This document shows, piece after piece, positions 1 to 5,566 of a stretch of 5,566 nt of DNA. Both the position numbers and the translations under genes were made by a program. The notes beneath the pieces were generated by a model. It ran no database searches. It saw only the letters and a program-made list of their open reading frames with translations, and was not told where the DNA came from. Numbering within the stretch: position 1 is the first letter of the stretch; every line of letters begins with the position of its first letter. The DNA is taken from NCBI GenBank assembly GCA_009780545.1, contig WQZW01000123.1:1-5566 (forward strand), read 5' to 3'. The DNA comes from Treponema sp. (lineage in GTDB: Bacteria; Spirochaetota; Spirochaetia; Treponematales; Breznakiellaceae).

Positions 1-693
1 AATGTGGCGCACCACGCTCAAATCGTGGGAAATGAAAAGGTAGGTGAGATTCAGCCGTTCCCTAAGGTCGGAAAAAAGATTGAGAATCTGGGACTGAACG
101 GAAACGTCCAGGGCGGAAACCGGCTCGTCGCAGACGATGAACTCTGTGTTCACGGCCAGGGCACGGGCGATGGCTATGTGTTGACGCTGGCCGCCGGAAT
201 ACTCGTGAGGATAGCGGTGGGCATGGAAGGGCCGCAGTCCCACAAGGCTCAGCAGTTCCTCCACCTTTTCCCGGCTGTCCCGGCCGGAACAGAGACGGTG
301 ATACAGAAGCGGTTCCTGCAAAAGCGCCCCCACCGACATCCGGGCATTAAGCGAACCGTAGGGATCCTGAAAGACGATCTGCATCTTCAGGCGTTGCAGG
401 CGCAGTTCCTCTTTTTTCATGGCACCGAGGGAACGGCCGTCGAAAAAGACGTCGCCGCCCGACGGAGGAATCAGGTGCAGCAGCGTTTTCCCCAGGGTGG
501 TTTTGCCGCAACCGGATTCCCCGACCAGCCCGAGCACTTCGCCGGCCCTTATCGAAAAACTTACGTCGTCCACGGCCTTGACAAGCAGTTTTTTCCGGGC
601 AAAACCTGCGGAGACCGGAAAGTATTGGCGGAGGTTTTTTACCGCGACCTTCGCCCCGCCGTCGTCCATGTGCCCTTCCGTAATGCCGTTCAT
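1..693 (-). CDS. oppF: Peptide-type ABC importer ATPase, OppF/DppF-like (C-terminus off window)
   Basis: Cytoplasmic ATPase that, paired with the D subunit encoded just upstream, would power import through the two permeases. I translated 231 residues with no stop; the frame runs off the left edge. Family members are usually about 310-335 residues, so roughly 100 C-terminal residues are missing. Visible motifs: Walker [10 protein letters not shown] at 58-66, Q-loop Gln109, ABC signature YSGGQ at 165-169, Walker B FIVCDE at 185-190, D-loop SALD at 193-196 and switch His223. The [12 protein letters not shown] stretch at 108-119 is typical of the F-type subunit. The ATG overlaps the stop of the upstream ATPase gene (ATGA), and an AGGGGG Shine-Dalgarno-like sequence lies 7 nt before it, so translation is probably coupled. 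A second in-frame ATG at codon 9 is possible but less well placed. His172 follows SGGQRQ where Arg is usual. The symbol reflects subunit position; dppF is equally defensible because the substrate is unknown. Confidence 0.95.
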   Translation of the reverse strand, partial: MNGITEGHMDDGGAKVAVKNLRQYFPVSAGFARKKLLVKAVDDVSFSIRAGEVLGLVGESGCGKTTLGKTLLHLIPPSGGDVFFDGRSLGAMKKEELRLQRLKMQIVFQDPYGSLNARMSVGALLQEPLLYHRLCSGRDSREKVEELLSLVGLRPFHAHRYPHEYSGGQRQHIAIARALAVNTEFIVCDEPVSALDVSVQSQILNLFSDLRERLNLTYLFISHDLSVVRHI

Positions 694-1694
694 CCGTTTG
701 CCCCCTGCCGGAGCGGATAGTGGCAACGCACCAGATGCCCGGGCTCCATCTCGCGAATCTCCGGTTGCTCGTCGGCGCATTCCTTTGTCGCAAAAGGACA
801 TCGGGGGTTAAAGCGGCAACCGGCGGGAAAAAACATCGGGCTGGGAACCGTTCCCCGGATAACGTTCAGCCGCGCGACCTTTTCGGTGGCCGACGGAATC
901 GAAGCCAAGAGACCTGCGGTGTAGGGATGGGCCGGCCGGTCGAAAATGTCCGCCGTGGGGGCCGACTCGACTATCTGGCCGGCATACATCACCATCACCC
1001 GTTCCGCTTTCTGGGCGACGATGCCCATGTTGTGGGTAACCAGGAGAAAAGCCATGCCGCTTTCCTTTTGCAGGTCGTCGATCAGCTTGAGGATCTGTGC
1101 CTGAATCGTAACGTCAAGGGCGGTGGTCGGTTCGTCGGCGATGAGAAACCGGGGGCTGCAGACCAGGGCGATGGCGATCATAACCCGCTGCCGCATGCCG
1201 CCCGACAGCCTGTGCGGATATTCCCCGGCGCGTTTTTCGGCATCCGGAATGCCCACCCGTCCGAGCATTTCCACCGCATAGGCAAGGGCCTTTTTTTTGT
1301 CGAAGCCCATGTGGAGGGAAGCGACTTCGGCGATCTGAAAACCGACGGTCAAAAGCGGGTTGAGGCTGGTCATCGGTTCCTGAAAAATCATCGAAATTTT
1401 ATTGCCGCGAACCTTGCGCATTTCGCCGGGGGCGAGAGTCAGCAGATTCGTTCCGTCGAAATCCATTACGTCGGCGGTTACCGACGCCTGCGGTTCCGGA
1501 AGAAGGCGCAGGCAGGAAAGGGCCGTAACGCTTTTCCCCGAACCGGATTCGCCGACCAGCGCAACCGATTCGCCCGGCCCAATGTCGAAGCCGACTCCGG
1601 TAACCGCCCGCACGAAACCTTCCGGCGTTTTGAAACCGATGTGAAGATTTCTTACTTTAAGCATTCCGGGTTTGCCGCATGTCGTATCGTCCAA
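690..1694 (-). CDS. oppD: Peptide-type ABC importer ATPase, OppD/DppD-like
   Basis: Cytoplasmic nucleotide-binding subunit, the expected partner of the OppF-like ATPase. The 334 residues match the usual family length. Motifs: Walker A GESGSGKS at 48-55, Q-loop Gln105 in [12 protein letters not shown], signature LSGGMRQR at 163-170, Walker B FLIADE at 183-188, D-loop TALD at 191-194 and switch His221. The C-terminal oligopeptide-transporter extension is present, with HPYT at 256-259 and cysteines 293, 299, 306 and 324 in the CRFNPRCP...C pattern. In at least one studied homologue this pattern holds a [4Fe-4S] cluster; here that is inference. I chose the TTG start because it lies 12 bp after the permease stop and has AGGCGGGGG with the G run ending 5 nt upstream. 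An in-frame ATG at codon 11 (position 1664) has no clear ribosome site but is a real alternative. The stop overlaps the next start by 4 bp. Codons 133-135 sit in a run of eight A. Confidence 0.96.
   Translation of the reverse strand: MDDTTCGKPGMLKVRNLHIGFKTPEGFVRAVTGVGFDIGPGESVALVGESGSGKSVTALSCLRLLPEPQASVTADVMDFDGTNLLTLAPGEMRKVRGNKISMIFQEPMTSLNPLLTVGFQIAEVASLHMGFDKKKALAYAVEMLGRVGIPDAEKRAGEYPHRLSGGMRQRVMIAIALVCSPRFLIADEPTTALDVTIQAQILKLIDDLQKESGMAFLLVTHNMGIVAQKAERVMVMYAGQIVESAPTADIFDRPAHPYTAGLLASIPSATEKVARLNVIRGTVPSPMFFPAGCRFNPRCPFATKECADEQPEIREMEPGHLVRCHYPLRQGANG
701..706 (-). promoter_or_regulatory. Ribosome binding site of the OppF-like ATPase, inside the upstream gene
   Basis: AGGGGG on the minus strand, 7 nt before the ATG at 693. 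It lies within the last codons of the OppD-like gene. With the ATGA overlap it suggests coupled translation and balanced amounts of the two ATPase subunits. Confidence 0.6.
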
Positions 1695-1706
1695 AACATC
1701 CCCCGC

Positions 1707-2663
1707 CTAGCGTTTCGAGATTCGGGGATCGAGGGCGTCGCGAAGGCCGTCGCCCAAAAAGTTGAGCGAAAGAACGACTATCATGATGAACGTCCCCGGA
1801 ATAACCGCCATGTGGGGCGAGGTGCGCAGATGCCCCTGCCCGGCCCGCAGCATGGCCCCCCAACTCGGGATCGGTTCCTGAACGCCCATGCCGAGATAGG
1901 AAAGGGCCGACTCGGTAAGGATCGCGCCGGCGACTCCCATCGTGGCAAAGACGATCACCGGAGCGAGCGCATTCGGCAGGATGTGGCGGAAGATCACGTG
2001 CGAGTCCCGATAGCCGAGCGAAAAAGCCGCCTGCACGAATTCCTGCCGGCGCAGCGACAGAAACTGCCCCCGCACCTGTCTGGTGACTCCCATCCAGCCG
2101 AAAATTCCGATTATCACCATGACGTAATAGATGCTCGGATTCATCACCATTCCGTTCACGATCAGTATCAAAAACAAAACCGGTATCGCGCTGAGGAATT
2201 CGACCAGCCGCATGATCGCCGCATCCACCCAGCCGCCGAAATATCCGGCCAGGCATCCGAGCGGCACGCCGATCAACAGCGCAATCCCCATGGAAACAAG
2301 CCCGACGGACATCGAAATCCGACCGCCGTGCAGGATTCGGGTAAGGTAGCTTCGGCCGAAATTGTCGGTACCGAAAATGTGCCCGCCTGAAAAAGGCGGT
2401 GCCGGACGGCCGTCGATAAGGGCGGCCATGTTCACCTCGTCGTAACCGTAGGGGGTGATAAAGTCGGCAAAAACGGCGATCAGGATTAAAAGGCCCAATA
2501 CGGAAGCGCCGAAAAGGGCCAACTTGTGCCGGCAAAACCGTCTCCATACCAAGGTCCAGAATCCGGCGATTTTGGTCGAGAAGAACGCCTCCTCGTCATC
2601 GCCGGACTCGGTCCGGCCGGATTCGGTGCCGCCGTTTTCTGTCAATGATTTTTCCATACTCAA
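1707..2663 (-). CDS. oppC: Peptide-type ABC importer permease, OppC/DppC-like
   Basis: Integral membrane subunit that would form the transport channel with the OppB-like protein. It has 318 residues from the TTG start, near the family norm of about 280-320. An acidic hydrophilic N-terminus (1-30) includes a TESG repeat. Next come the OppC_N-type stretch WRRFCRHKLALFG (40-52), hydrophobic segment 48-68, and the family motif FGTDNFGRSYLTRILHG near 97-113. Further hydrophobic segments lie near 116-142, 150-173, 179-193, 232-258 and 285-303. The ATPase-contacting EAA loop lies at 208-238 (EFVQAAFSLGYRDSH...ILPNALAP), and QEPIPSWGAML at 262-272 is characteristic of C subunits. Start choice: GGGAG at 2669-2673 is 5 nt from the TTG at 2663, matching the neighbouring gene, whereas the ATG two codons later (2657) is 11 nt away. 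Either start gives the same protein apart from two residues. The gap to the upstream permease is 15 bp. Confidence 0.95.
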   Translation of the reverse strand: MSMEKSLTENGGTESGRTESGDDEEAFFSTKIAGFWTLVWRRFCRHKLALFGASVLGLLILIAVFADFITPYGYDEVNMAALIDGRPAPPFSGGHIFGTDNFGRSYLTRILHGGRISMSVGLVSMGIALLIGVPLGCLAGYFGGWVDAAIMRLVEFLSAIPVLFLILIVNGMVMNPSIYYVMVIIGIFGWMGVTRQVRGQFLSLRRQEFVQAAFSLGYRDSHVIFRHILPNALAPVIVFATMGVAGAILTESALSYLGMGVQEPIPSWGAMLRAGQGHLRTSPHMAVIPGTFIMIVVLSLNFLGDGLRDALDPRISKR

Positions 2664-2668
2664 AAAAG

Positions 2669-2673
2669 CTCCC
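2669..2673 (-). promoter_or_regulatory. Ribosome binding site of the OppC-like permease
   Basis: GGGAG on the minus strand, 5 nt before the TTG at 2663 and 11 nt before the ATG at 2657. The same motif and spacing serve the upstream permease gene, which favours the TTG, though the ATG cannot be excluded. Confidence 0.6.
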
Positions 2674-2678
2674 GACCG

Positions 2679-3668
2679 TTATTCCGGCCTGTCGTCGGAT
2701 ACGTATTTCACCCTCGGATCGACCAGCGCATACAGGACGTCCGAGATCAGAATTCCTATCATCACCAAAATGGAAGTGAAAAAAACCACCGCCATCATCG
2801 CAGGATAATCGCGCCGCAGGATCGCGTTGACCCCGTAACTGCCCATGCCCGGCAACCCGAACACATTTTCTATAATGAACGCGCCGCCTATCAATGCCGG
2901 AATCGTTCCCCCGAGCATGGTGATTATCGGGATCGAGGCGTTCTTGAAGGCGTGCCTCCAGGTTATCGTCTCCTCGCTCAGGCCCTTGCTTCGGGCCGTC
3001 CGGATGTAGTCCTGATTCATCACCTCGAGATAACTGGCCCGTTGAAACCGCATCCACGTGCCCATTCCGGTAAGGGAAAGCGCCAAAACCGGCATGACGA
3101 GGTGGCGCGCCTGATCGACGAACGTCGCAAGCCAGGAACCGGAAAGGCCCACCGTCCTAAGCCCCATCGAGGGAAGCCAGCCGAGGTTGAGGGTGAAAAG
3201 GAGGATGAGCAAAATGGCGAAAAAGAAATTGGGGATGGACATGCCCAGCATGGCAAGAACCGACATCACGTAGTCGGAAACCTTGTACTGGCGTTTGGCG
3301 CAGAAAACCCCGACACCGATGCCCCCGACGACGGAAAGGACCAGCGCGCTGAACGTAAGCCGAATCGTGGGCCCTATCCGCATGGCGATTTCGCCCAGAA
3401 CCGGCTGCCGGCTTATGTACGAATTGCCGAAGTTGCCCTGCAGAACCTGCCCCAGCCACCTGACGTAGCGGATATGGATGGGGCCGTCCAACCCGAGCTG
3501 GGCCCGTACGGCTTCCATCGCCGCAGGATCGCCGATCATGTCCGGATCCATGAACATAAGCAGGGCTGCGTCTCCGGGAGCGGCATCCATGATGATGTAG
3601 GTCGTAACGGTGATCCCCAAGAGCATGGGAATCACCATCAGAAGACGCTTTACGATGTATCCGACCAC
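2679..3668 (-). CDS. oppB: Peptide-type ABC importer permease, OppB/DppB-like
   Basis: Integral membrane subunit, the other half of the channel. It has 329 residues from the GTG start, typical for the B subunit. The N-terminus YIVKRLLMVIPMLLGITV (residues 4-21) is the classic opening, with hydrophobic segment 1 near 9-28. The external N-terminal domain includes LGLDGPIHIRYVRWL (58-72) and GNFGNSY (78-84). Further hydrophobic segments lie near 103-123, 134-160, 189-205, 244-268 and 290-312. The EAA loop that docks on an ATPase is at 220-250 (DYIRTARSKGLSEE...NASIPI). The C-terminal signature ENVFGLPGMG at 267-276 followed by RRDYPAMM is diagnostic of OppB/DppB. The frame is open four codons further, to a TTG at 3680, but GGGAG lies 5 nt before this GTG and no such site precedes the TTG, so I chose the GTG. 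The gap after the binding-protein stop is 27 bp and holds no convincing hairpin. Confidence 0.95.
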   Translation of the reverse strand: MVGYIVKRLLMVIPMLLGITVTTYIIMDAAPGDAALLMFMDPDMIGDPAAMEAVRAQLGLDGPIHIRYVRWLGQVLQGNFGNSYISRQPVLGEIAMRIGPTIRLTFSALVLSVVGGIGVGVFCAKRQYKVSDYVMSVLAMLGMSIPNFFFAILLILLFTLNLGWLPSMGLRTVGLSGSWLATFVDQARHLVMPVLALSLTGMGTWMRFQRASYLEVMNQDYIRTARSKGLSEETITWRHAFKNASIPIITMLGGTIPALIGGAFIIENVFGLPGMGSYGVNAILRRDYPAMMAVVFFTSILVMIGILISDVLYALVDPRVKYVSDDRPE

Positions 3669-3673
3669 CTTTT

Positions 3674-3678
3674 CTCCC
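3674..3678 (-). promoter_or_regulatory. Ribosome binding site that decides the GTG start of the OppB-like permease
   Basis: GGGAG on the minus strand, 5 nt before the GTG at 3668. The upstream TTG at 3680 overlaps this site, so it cannot use it. Starting at GTG puts the canonical permease N-terminus (Y-I-V-K-R-L-L) immediately after the start. Confidence 0.75.
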
Positions 3679-3695
3679 AACCCGACCCTGGGGAT

Positions 3696-5285
3696 TTACT
3701 CGAAGAACATCCTGCCGACGTGGTTCCAGCGTTCGTACAGGCCGGAGATTCCGGCCTCGCTTACGTTAAGGCCGTTGGTCCAGGAGATTCCCTGCACGCC
3801 TTCCCAAAGCCAGATCGCCGCGCGTTCCCTGGTTATCACGTACTGGATTTGATCCATAAGGGTCTGGATTTCCTCTTCCGAGGTGGCCACGTCCACACGG
3901 GTAAAAAGCTCGGCCACTTCGTCGTTGACGAACGTGGTGAAGTTCCCCTTGGAGTACATGTCCCTGTAGCCGGCCGGAGTCGGGCCCATGATCATCCCGT
4001 TGAAGGCCAGGTCGAAGTCCTGCAGGACGAAAACCCGTTCGGACCACAACGCCGCATCCACGAAACGGACGTTCAGCCGAATGCCGGCACGGCGGGCGGA
4101 ATCCATCGCCAGAACTCCCATCATCTCGTAGTTGGGCGTTTGGCTTGACAGTATCTCGAAGTCAAGGCGGCGCCCGTTTTTCTCCCGTATTCCGTCGGCG
4201 CCGGGCATCCAACCGGCCTGTTCAAGCACCTGAATCGCCTTCTCGATGCTGAACTCGAAAGCCGAGGCATCGGCCGCCGCGGGATTGTAGAACGTGTCCG
4301 AGGAAGTGATCGCGCTGAGCATCGGGGCGGAAAAGCCTTCGGTCAGCGTCCTGATGCTGTCGCGGTCCATGATGTAGGCAAGGGCCTGGCGCACGGCCAG
4401 ATCGCCTATCCGCGCATCGTTGTGGTTGACCAACATCAGCGTCATAAGGCCGGAGGGCAAAAACTCAAAGCCGAACCTGGGATTGTCCTTTTGGCTTGAA
4501 TAAAAAGCCCTGGTGATGCCGATGAAGTGGTCGAGCTGGCCGGATTCAAAGGCCGCCATGCGGGAAGTGGTGTCCGGAATGAACTGGTAGACGAAGCCGT
4601 CCAGGTACGGCCGGCCGCCCCAGAAGTCGTCGAAACGCTCGAAACGGGCGAACTCGTCCATGCGGAGCTCCACCAGCCGGAACGGGCCGATTCCGACGCC
4701 CAGTACGTCAAGGTCGGTGATGTAATCCCACTGCGCCGGGTCAATGTCCTGCCAAATATGCTTCGGCAGGATCATGTACTCGACGAACTGATGCTGCCAG
4801 GCAAAAAACGGGTTGGGCCGTTCGAGGATGAACTGAACGGTAAAGTCGTCCAAGGCAACCACCCGAAAATCGGACGGCGGCGGGGTAAAGGCATCGATGG
4901 AAGCATCCCGGGCGAGGGGAGCGTACTCGTGGAAGAACACCACGTCGGCGGAGGTGAAGGGCACGCCGTCGTGCCAGAGCGCGTCCCGGCGAAGGTTCAC
5001 CGTGTAGACAAGGCCGTCGTCGGAAACGGTGTGGCCGGTGGCAAGGCTCGGAATCACGCCGCCGTCGGCCCCGATGCTGTACAGCCGGCCCCAGTGCAGG
5101 TCGCGGATGATGCCGCCGGGACCGCTTCTCCTTAGGATGAAGTTGGGGCGGACAGGGCCGGCCGACCATGCAAAACGCACGACGCCGCCGTACTTGCCCT
5201 CCCGCGCCTGTTTCGCCTCTTCCGGAGCGCAGGAAGCCAGGATCGCCAGAAGCGGTAAAATCGCAAACAAACTTTTTCGTTTCAA
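3696..5285 (-). CDS. Extracellular solute-binding lipoprotein, family 5 (peptide/nickel type)
   Basis: Would bind the ligand outside the cytoplasmic membrane and deliver it to the permeases encoded next. It has 529 residues, normal for family 5 (SBP_bac_5). The N-terminus MKRKSLFAILPLLAILASC is a lipoprotein signal peptide: basic n-region, hydrophobic core, lipobox LASC, with Cys19 as the predicted lipidated residue. Family hallmarks are the stretch 91-117 (GLVYTVNLRRDALWHDG, then PFTSADVVF), ILPKHIW at 172-178, GIGPFRL at 198-204, FWGGRPYLDG at 221-230, VRQALAYIMDRD at 298-309 and LEQAGW at 354-359. The stretch 42-70 (GPVRPNFILRRSGPG...) is divergent from the usual region containing an LDP or LNP motif. 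Start choice: AAAGGAG lies 6 nt before this TTG and gives an ideal signal peptide. The frame is open upstream to an ATG at 5540, and in-frame ATGs at 5303 and 5315 lack ribosome sites. Ligand unknown; peptide is the default guess. Confidence 0.95.
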   Translation of the reverse strand: MKRKSLFAILPLLAILASCAPEEAKQAREGKYGGVVRFAWSAGPVRPNFILRRSGPGGIIRDLHWGRLYSIGADGGVIPSLATGHTVSDDGLVYTVNLRRDALWHDGVPFTSADVVFFHEYAPLARDASIDAFTPPPSDFRVVALDDFTVQFILERPNPFFAWQHQFVEYMILPKHIWQDIDPAQWDYITDLDVLGVGIGPFRLVELRMDEFARFERFDDFWGGRPYLDGFVYQFIPDTTSRMAAFESGQLDHFIGITRAFYSSQKDNPRFGFEFLPSGLMTLMLVNHNDARIGDLAVRQALAYIMDRDSIRTLTEGFSAPMLSAITSSDTFYNPAAADASAFEFSIEKAIQVLEQAGWMPGADGIREKNGRRLDFEILSSQTPNYEMMGVLAMDSARRAGIRLNVRFVDAALWSERVFVLQDFDLAFNGMIMGPTPAGYRDMYSKGNFTTFVNDEVAELFTRVDVATSEEEIQTLMDQIQYVITRERAAIWLWEGVQGISWTNGLNVSEAGISGLYERWNHVGRMFFE

Positions 5286-5291
5286 GGGAAA

Positions 5292-5298
5292 CTCCTTT
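5292..5298 (-). promoter_or_regulatory. Ribosome binding site that fixes the TTG start of the binding protein
   Basis: AAAGGAG on the minus strand, 6 nt (TTTCCC) before the TTG at 5285. It is the strongest Shine-Dalgarno in the window. It decides against longer in-frame versions, because the upstream ATGs at 5303 and 5315 lie before this site and would bury the signal peptide. Confidence 0.8.
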
Positions 5299-5323
5299 GA
5301 CATACGGATAGACATAAAGGCAA

Positions 5324-5341
5324 ATTCCCGACATTCCCGAC
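5324..5341. repeat. Tandem 9-bp direct repeat in the operon leader
   Basis: Two exact, adjacent copies of ATTCCCGAC on the plus strand (GTCGGGAAT twice on the transcribed strand), at 5324-5332 and 5333-5341. They lie in the predicted leader, between the promoter and the ribosome site of the binding-protein gene. The GGGAA in either copy can pair with the TTCCC of the spacer between the Shine-Dalgarno and the TTG start. A role as a protein site or RNA switch is speculative. Confidence 0.6.
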
Positions 5342-5356
5342 GGAAACCCCTTTTTG

Positions 5357-5369
5357 ACCATTTAATGGT
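5357..5369. promoter_or_regulatory. Perfect 6-1-6 palindrome over the -10/start region, possible operator
   Basis: ACCATT and AATGGT are exact reverse complements separated by one base. The element overlaps the predicted -10 hexamer and transcription start of the operon. Such a position would let a dimeric repressor block initiation. No regulator gene is in the window, so the binding protein is unknown. A 12-base inverted match can arise by chance; its exact placement is what makes it noteworthy. Confidence 0.35.
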
Positions 5370-5393
5370 AGTGGAAGAAACGGGAACCGTCAA
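5365..5393 (-). promoter_or_regulatory. Predicted sigma70-type promoter of the transporter operon
   Basis: Read on the minus strand, TTGACG (5388-5393, five of six bases of the -35 consensus) is followed after exactly 17 nt by TACCAT (5365-5370, four of six of the -10 consensus). Transcription would begin near 5358, leaving a leader of about 72 nt before the TTG of the binding-protein gene. It is the only good pair I see upstream of that gene, and it drives in the right direction. The weak -10 would fit a regulated promoter. This is pattern-based only. Confidence 0.55.
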
Positions 5394-5400
5394 GCATCGT

Positions 5401-5566
5401 GCCCACTGCATACGGGACACTCCGCCAGGCGCAGCCGGGCTTTCCAAAATTCCTACGATCCGGTAATCTACGAAACTGGTTCCCGATCTCGGGGGCCGCA
5501 TAAAAAAACATCCTTTCATTGGAGCAGCTATGTTGGGCACTTGTAGGATTTCTCGATCAATCGTAG
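5401..5566. other. Upstream non-coding region, no supported gene
   Basis: Upstream of the promoter I see no gene I can support. The minus-strand frame of the binding protein stays open through here to an ATG at 5540, but the encoded residues show no family signal. On the plus strand, GGTTCCCG and CGGGGGCC (5478-5497) could form an 8-bp stem with two G-U pairs and an ATCT loop. It is followed by an A-rich rather than T-rich run, so it is not a typical terminator in that direction. A run of seven T on the minus strand (5502-5508) has no stem ahead of it. Short inverted matches (CTACGAT 5453-5459 and ATCGTAG 5560-5566) may be chance. Confidence 0.4.

Noticed and set aside
720..2390. Plus-strand open frame of 556 codons opposite the OppD and OppC genes
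   Set aside because: It is antisense to two clear genes. Its translation is rich in His, Arg, Gly and Asn with no hydrophobic core or recognisable motif, as expected from the antisense of codon-biased GC-rich genes.
3669..3695. Attenuating hairpin between binding-protein and permease genes
   Set aside because: Such hairpins are common in these operons, but this 27-bp gap offers only a 3-bp CCC/GGG pairing and no T run.
2952..4148. Plus-strand open frame of 398 codons opposite OppB and the binding protein
   Set aside because: Same reason: antisense shadow, low-complexity polar translation, and it spans two unrelated real genes.
4527..5135. Plus-strand open frame of 202 codons opposite the binding-protein gene
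   Set aside because: Antisense to a strongly conserved family 5 protein, with no motif of its own.
5478..5508. Possible terminator: hairpin 5478-5497 next to a homopolymer run
   Set aside because: On the plus strand the stem is followed by A, not T. On the minus strand the T run comes before the stem, and two base pairs of the stem become mismatches. Neither orientation fits an intrinsic terminator.
5286..5540. 85-codon in-frame extension of the binding protein from an ATG at 5540
   Set aside because: It would place the signal peptide and lipobox in mid-protein, would overlap the predicted promoter, and the strong AAAGGAG site sits just before the internal TTG.
5453..5566. Inverted matches CTACGAT/ATCGTAG and TCCTAC/GTAGGA as ends of a mobile element
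   Set aside because: They are only 6-7 bp long, there is no transposase and no target duplication visible, and one copy touches the window edge. Chance is the simpler explanation.

Overview
The window holds one gene cluster, read entirely from the minus strand. It is a peptide-type ABC importer of the Opp/Dpp family. In transcription order (right to left) it encodes a lipoprotein substrate-binding protein (3696-5285), two membrane permeases (2679-3668 and 1707-2663) and two ATPases (690-1694 and 1-693). The second ATPase is cut by the left edge of the window. The order binding protein, B, C, D, F is the classic one. Gaps are short (27, 15 and 12 bp, then a 4-bp stop/start overlap), so this is almost certainly one transcription unit. 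The right-hand 281 bp (5286-5566) carries no supported gene and contains the likely promoter and leader.

The parts should work together as follows. The binding protein captures the ligand outside the cytoplasmic membrane. The OppB-like and OppC-like subunits form the channel. The OppD-like and OppF-like subunits form a heterodimeric ATPase whose nucleotide-binding motifs all look intact in the visible sequence. Peptides are the default guess for the substrate. The family also carries nickel, glutathione, opines and, in some lineages, oligosaccharides, and nothing here decides between these.

The organism cannot be named from the window. The DNA is moderately GC-rich. Four of the five starts are best read as TTG or GTG, supported by Shine-Dalgarno-like sequences 5-6 nt upstream. 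The binding protein has a lipoprotein signal peptide rather than a plain Sec signal, which is the usual arrangement in Gram-positives, spirochaetes and some other lineages and less usual in enteric proteobacteria.

I found no RNA genes, CRISPR arrays, insertion sequences, attachment sites or broken genes. The most interesting non-coding signal is at the promoter. A TTGACG/TACCAT pair with a 17-nt spacer has its -10 and start region covered by a perfect 6-1-6 palindrome, and a tandem 9-bp repeat follows in the leader. Overall this is an ordinary transporter operon with a possibly regulated promoter. I see no evidence of an undescribed system.
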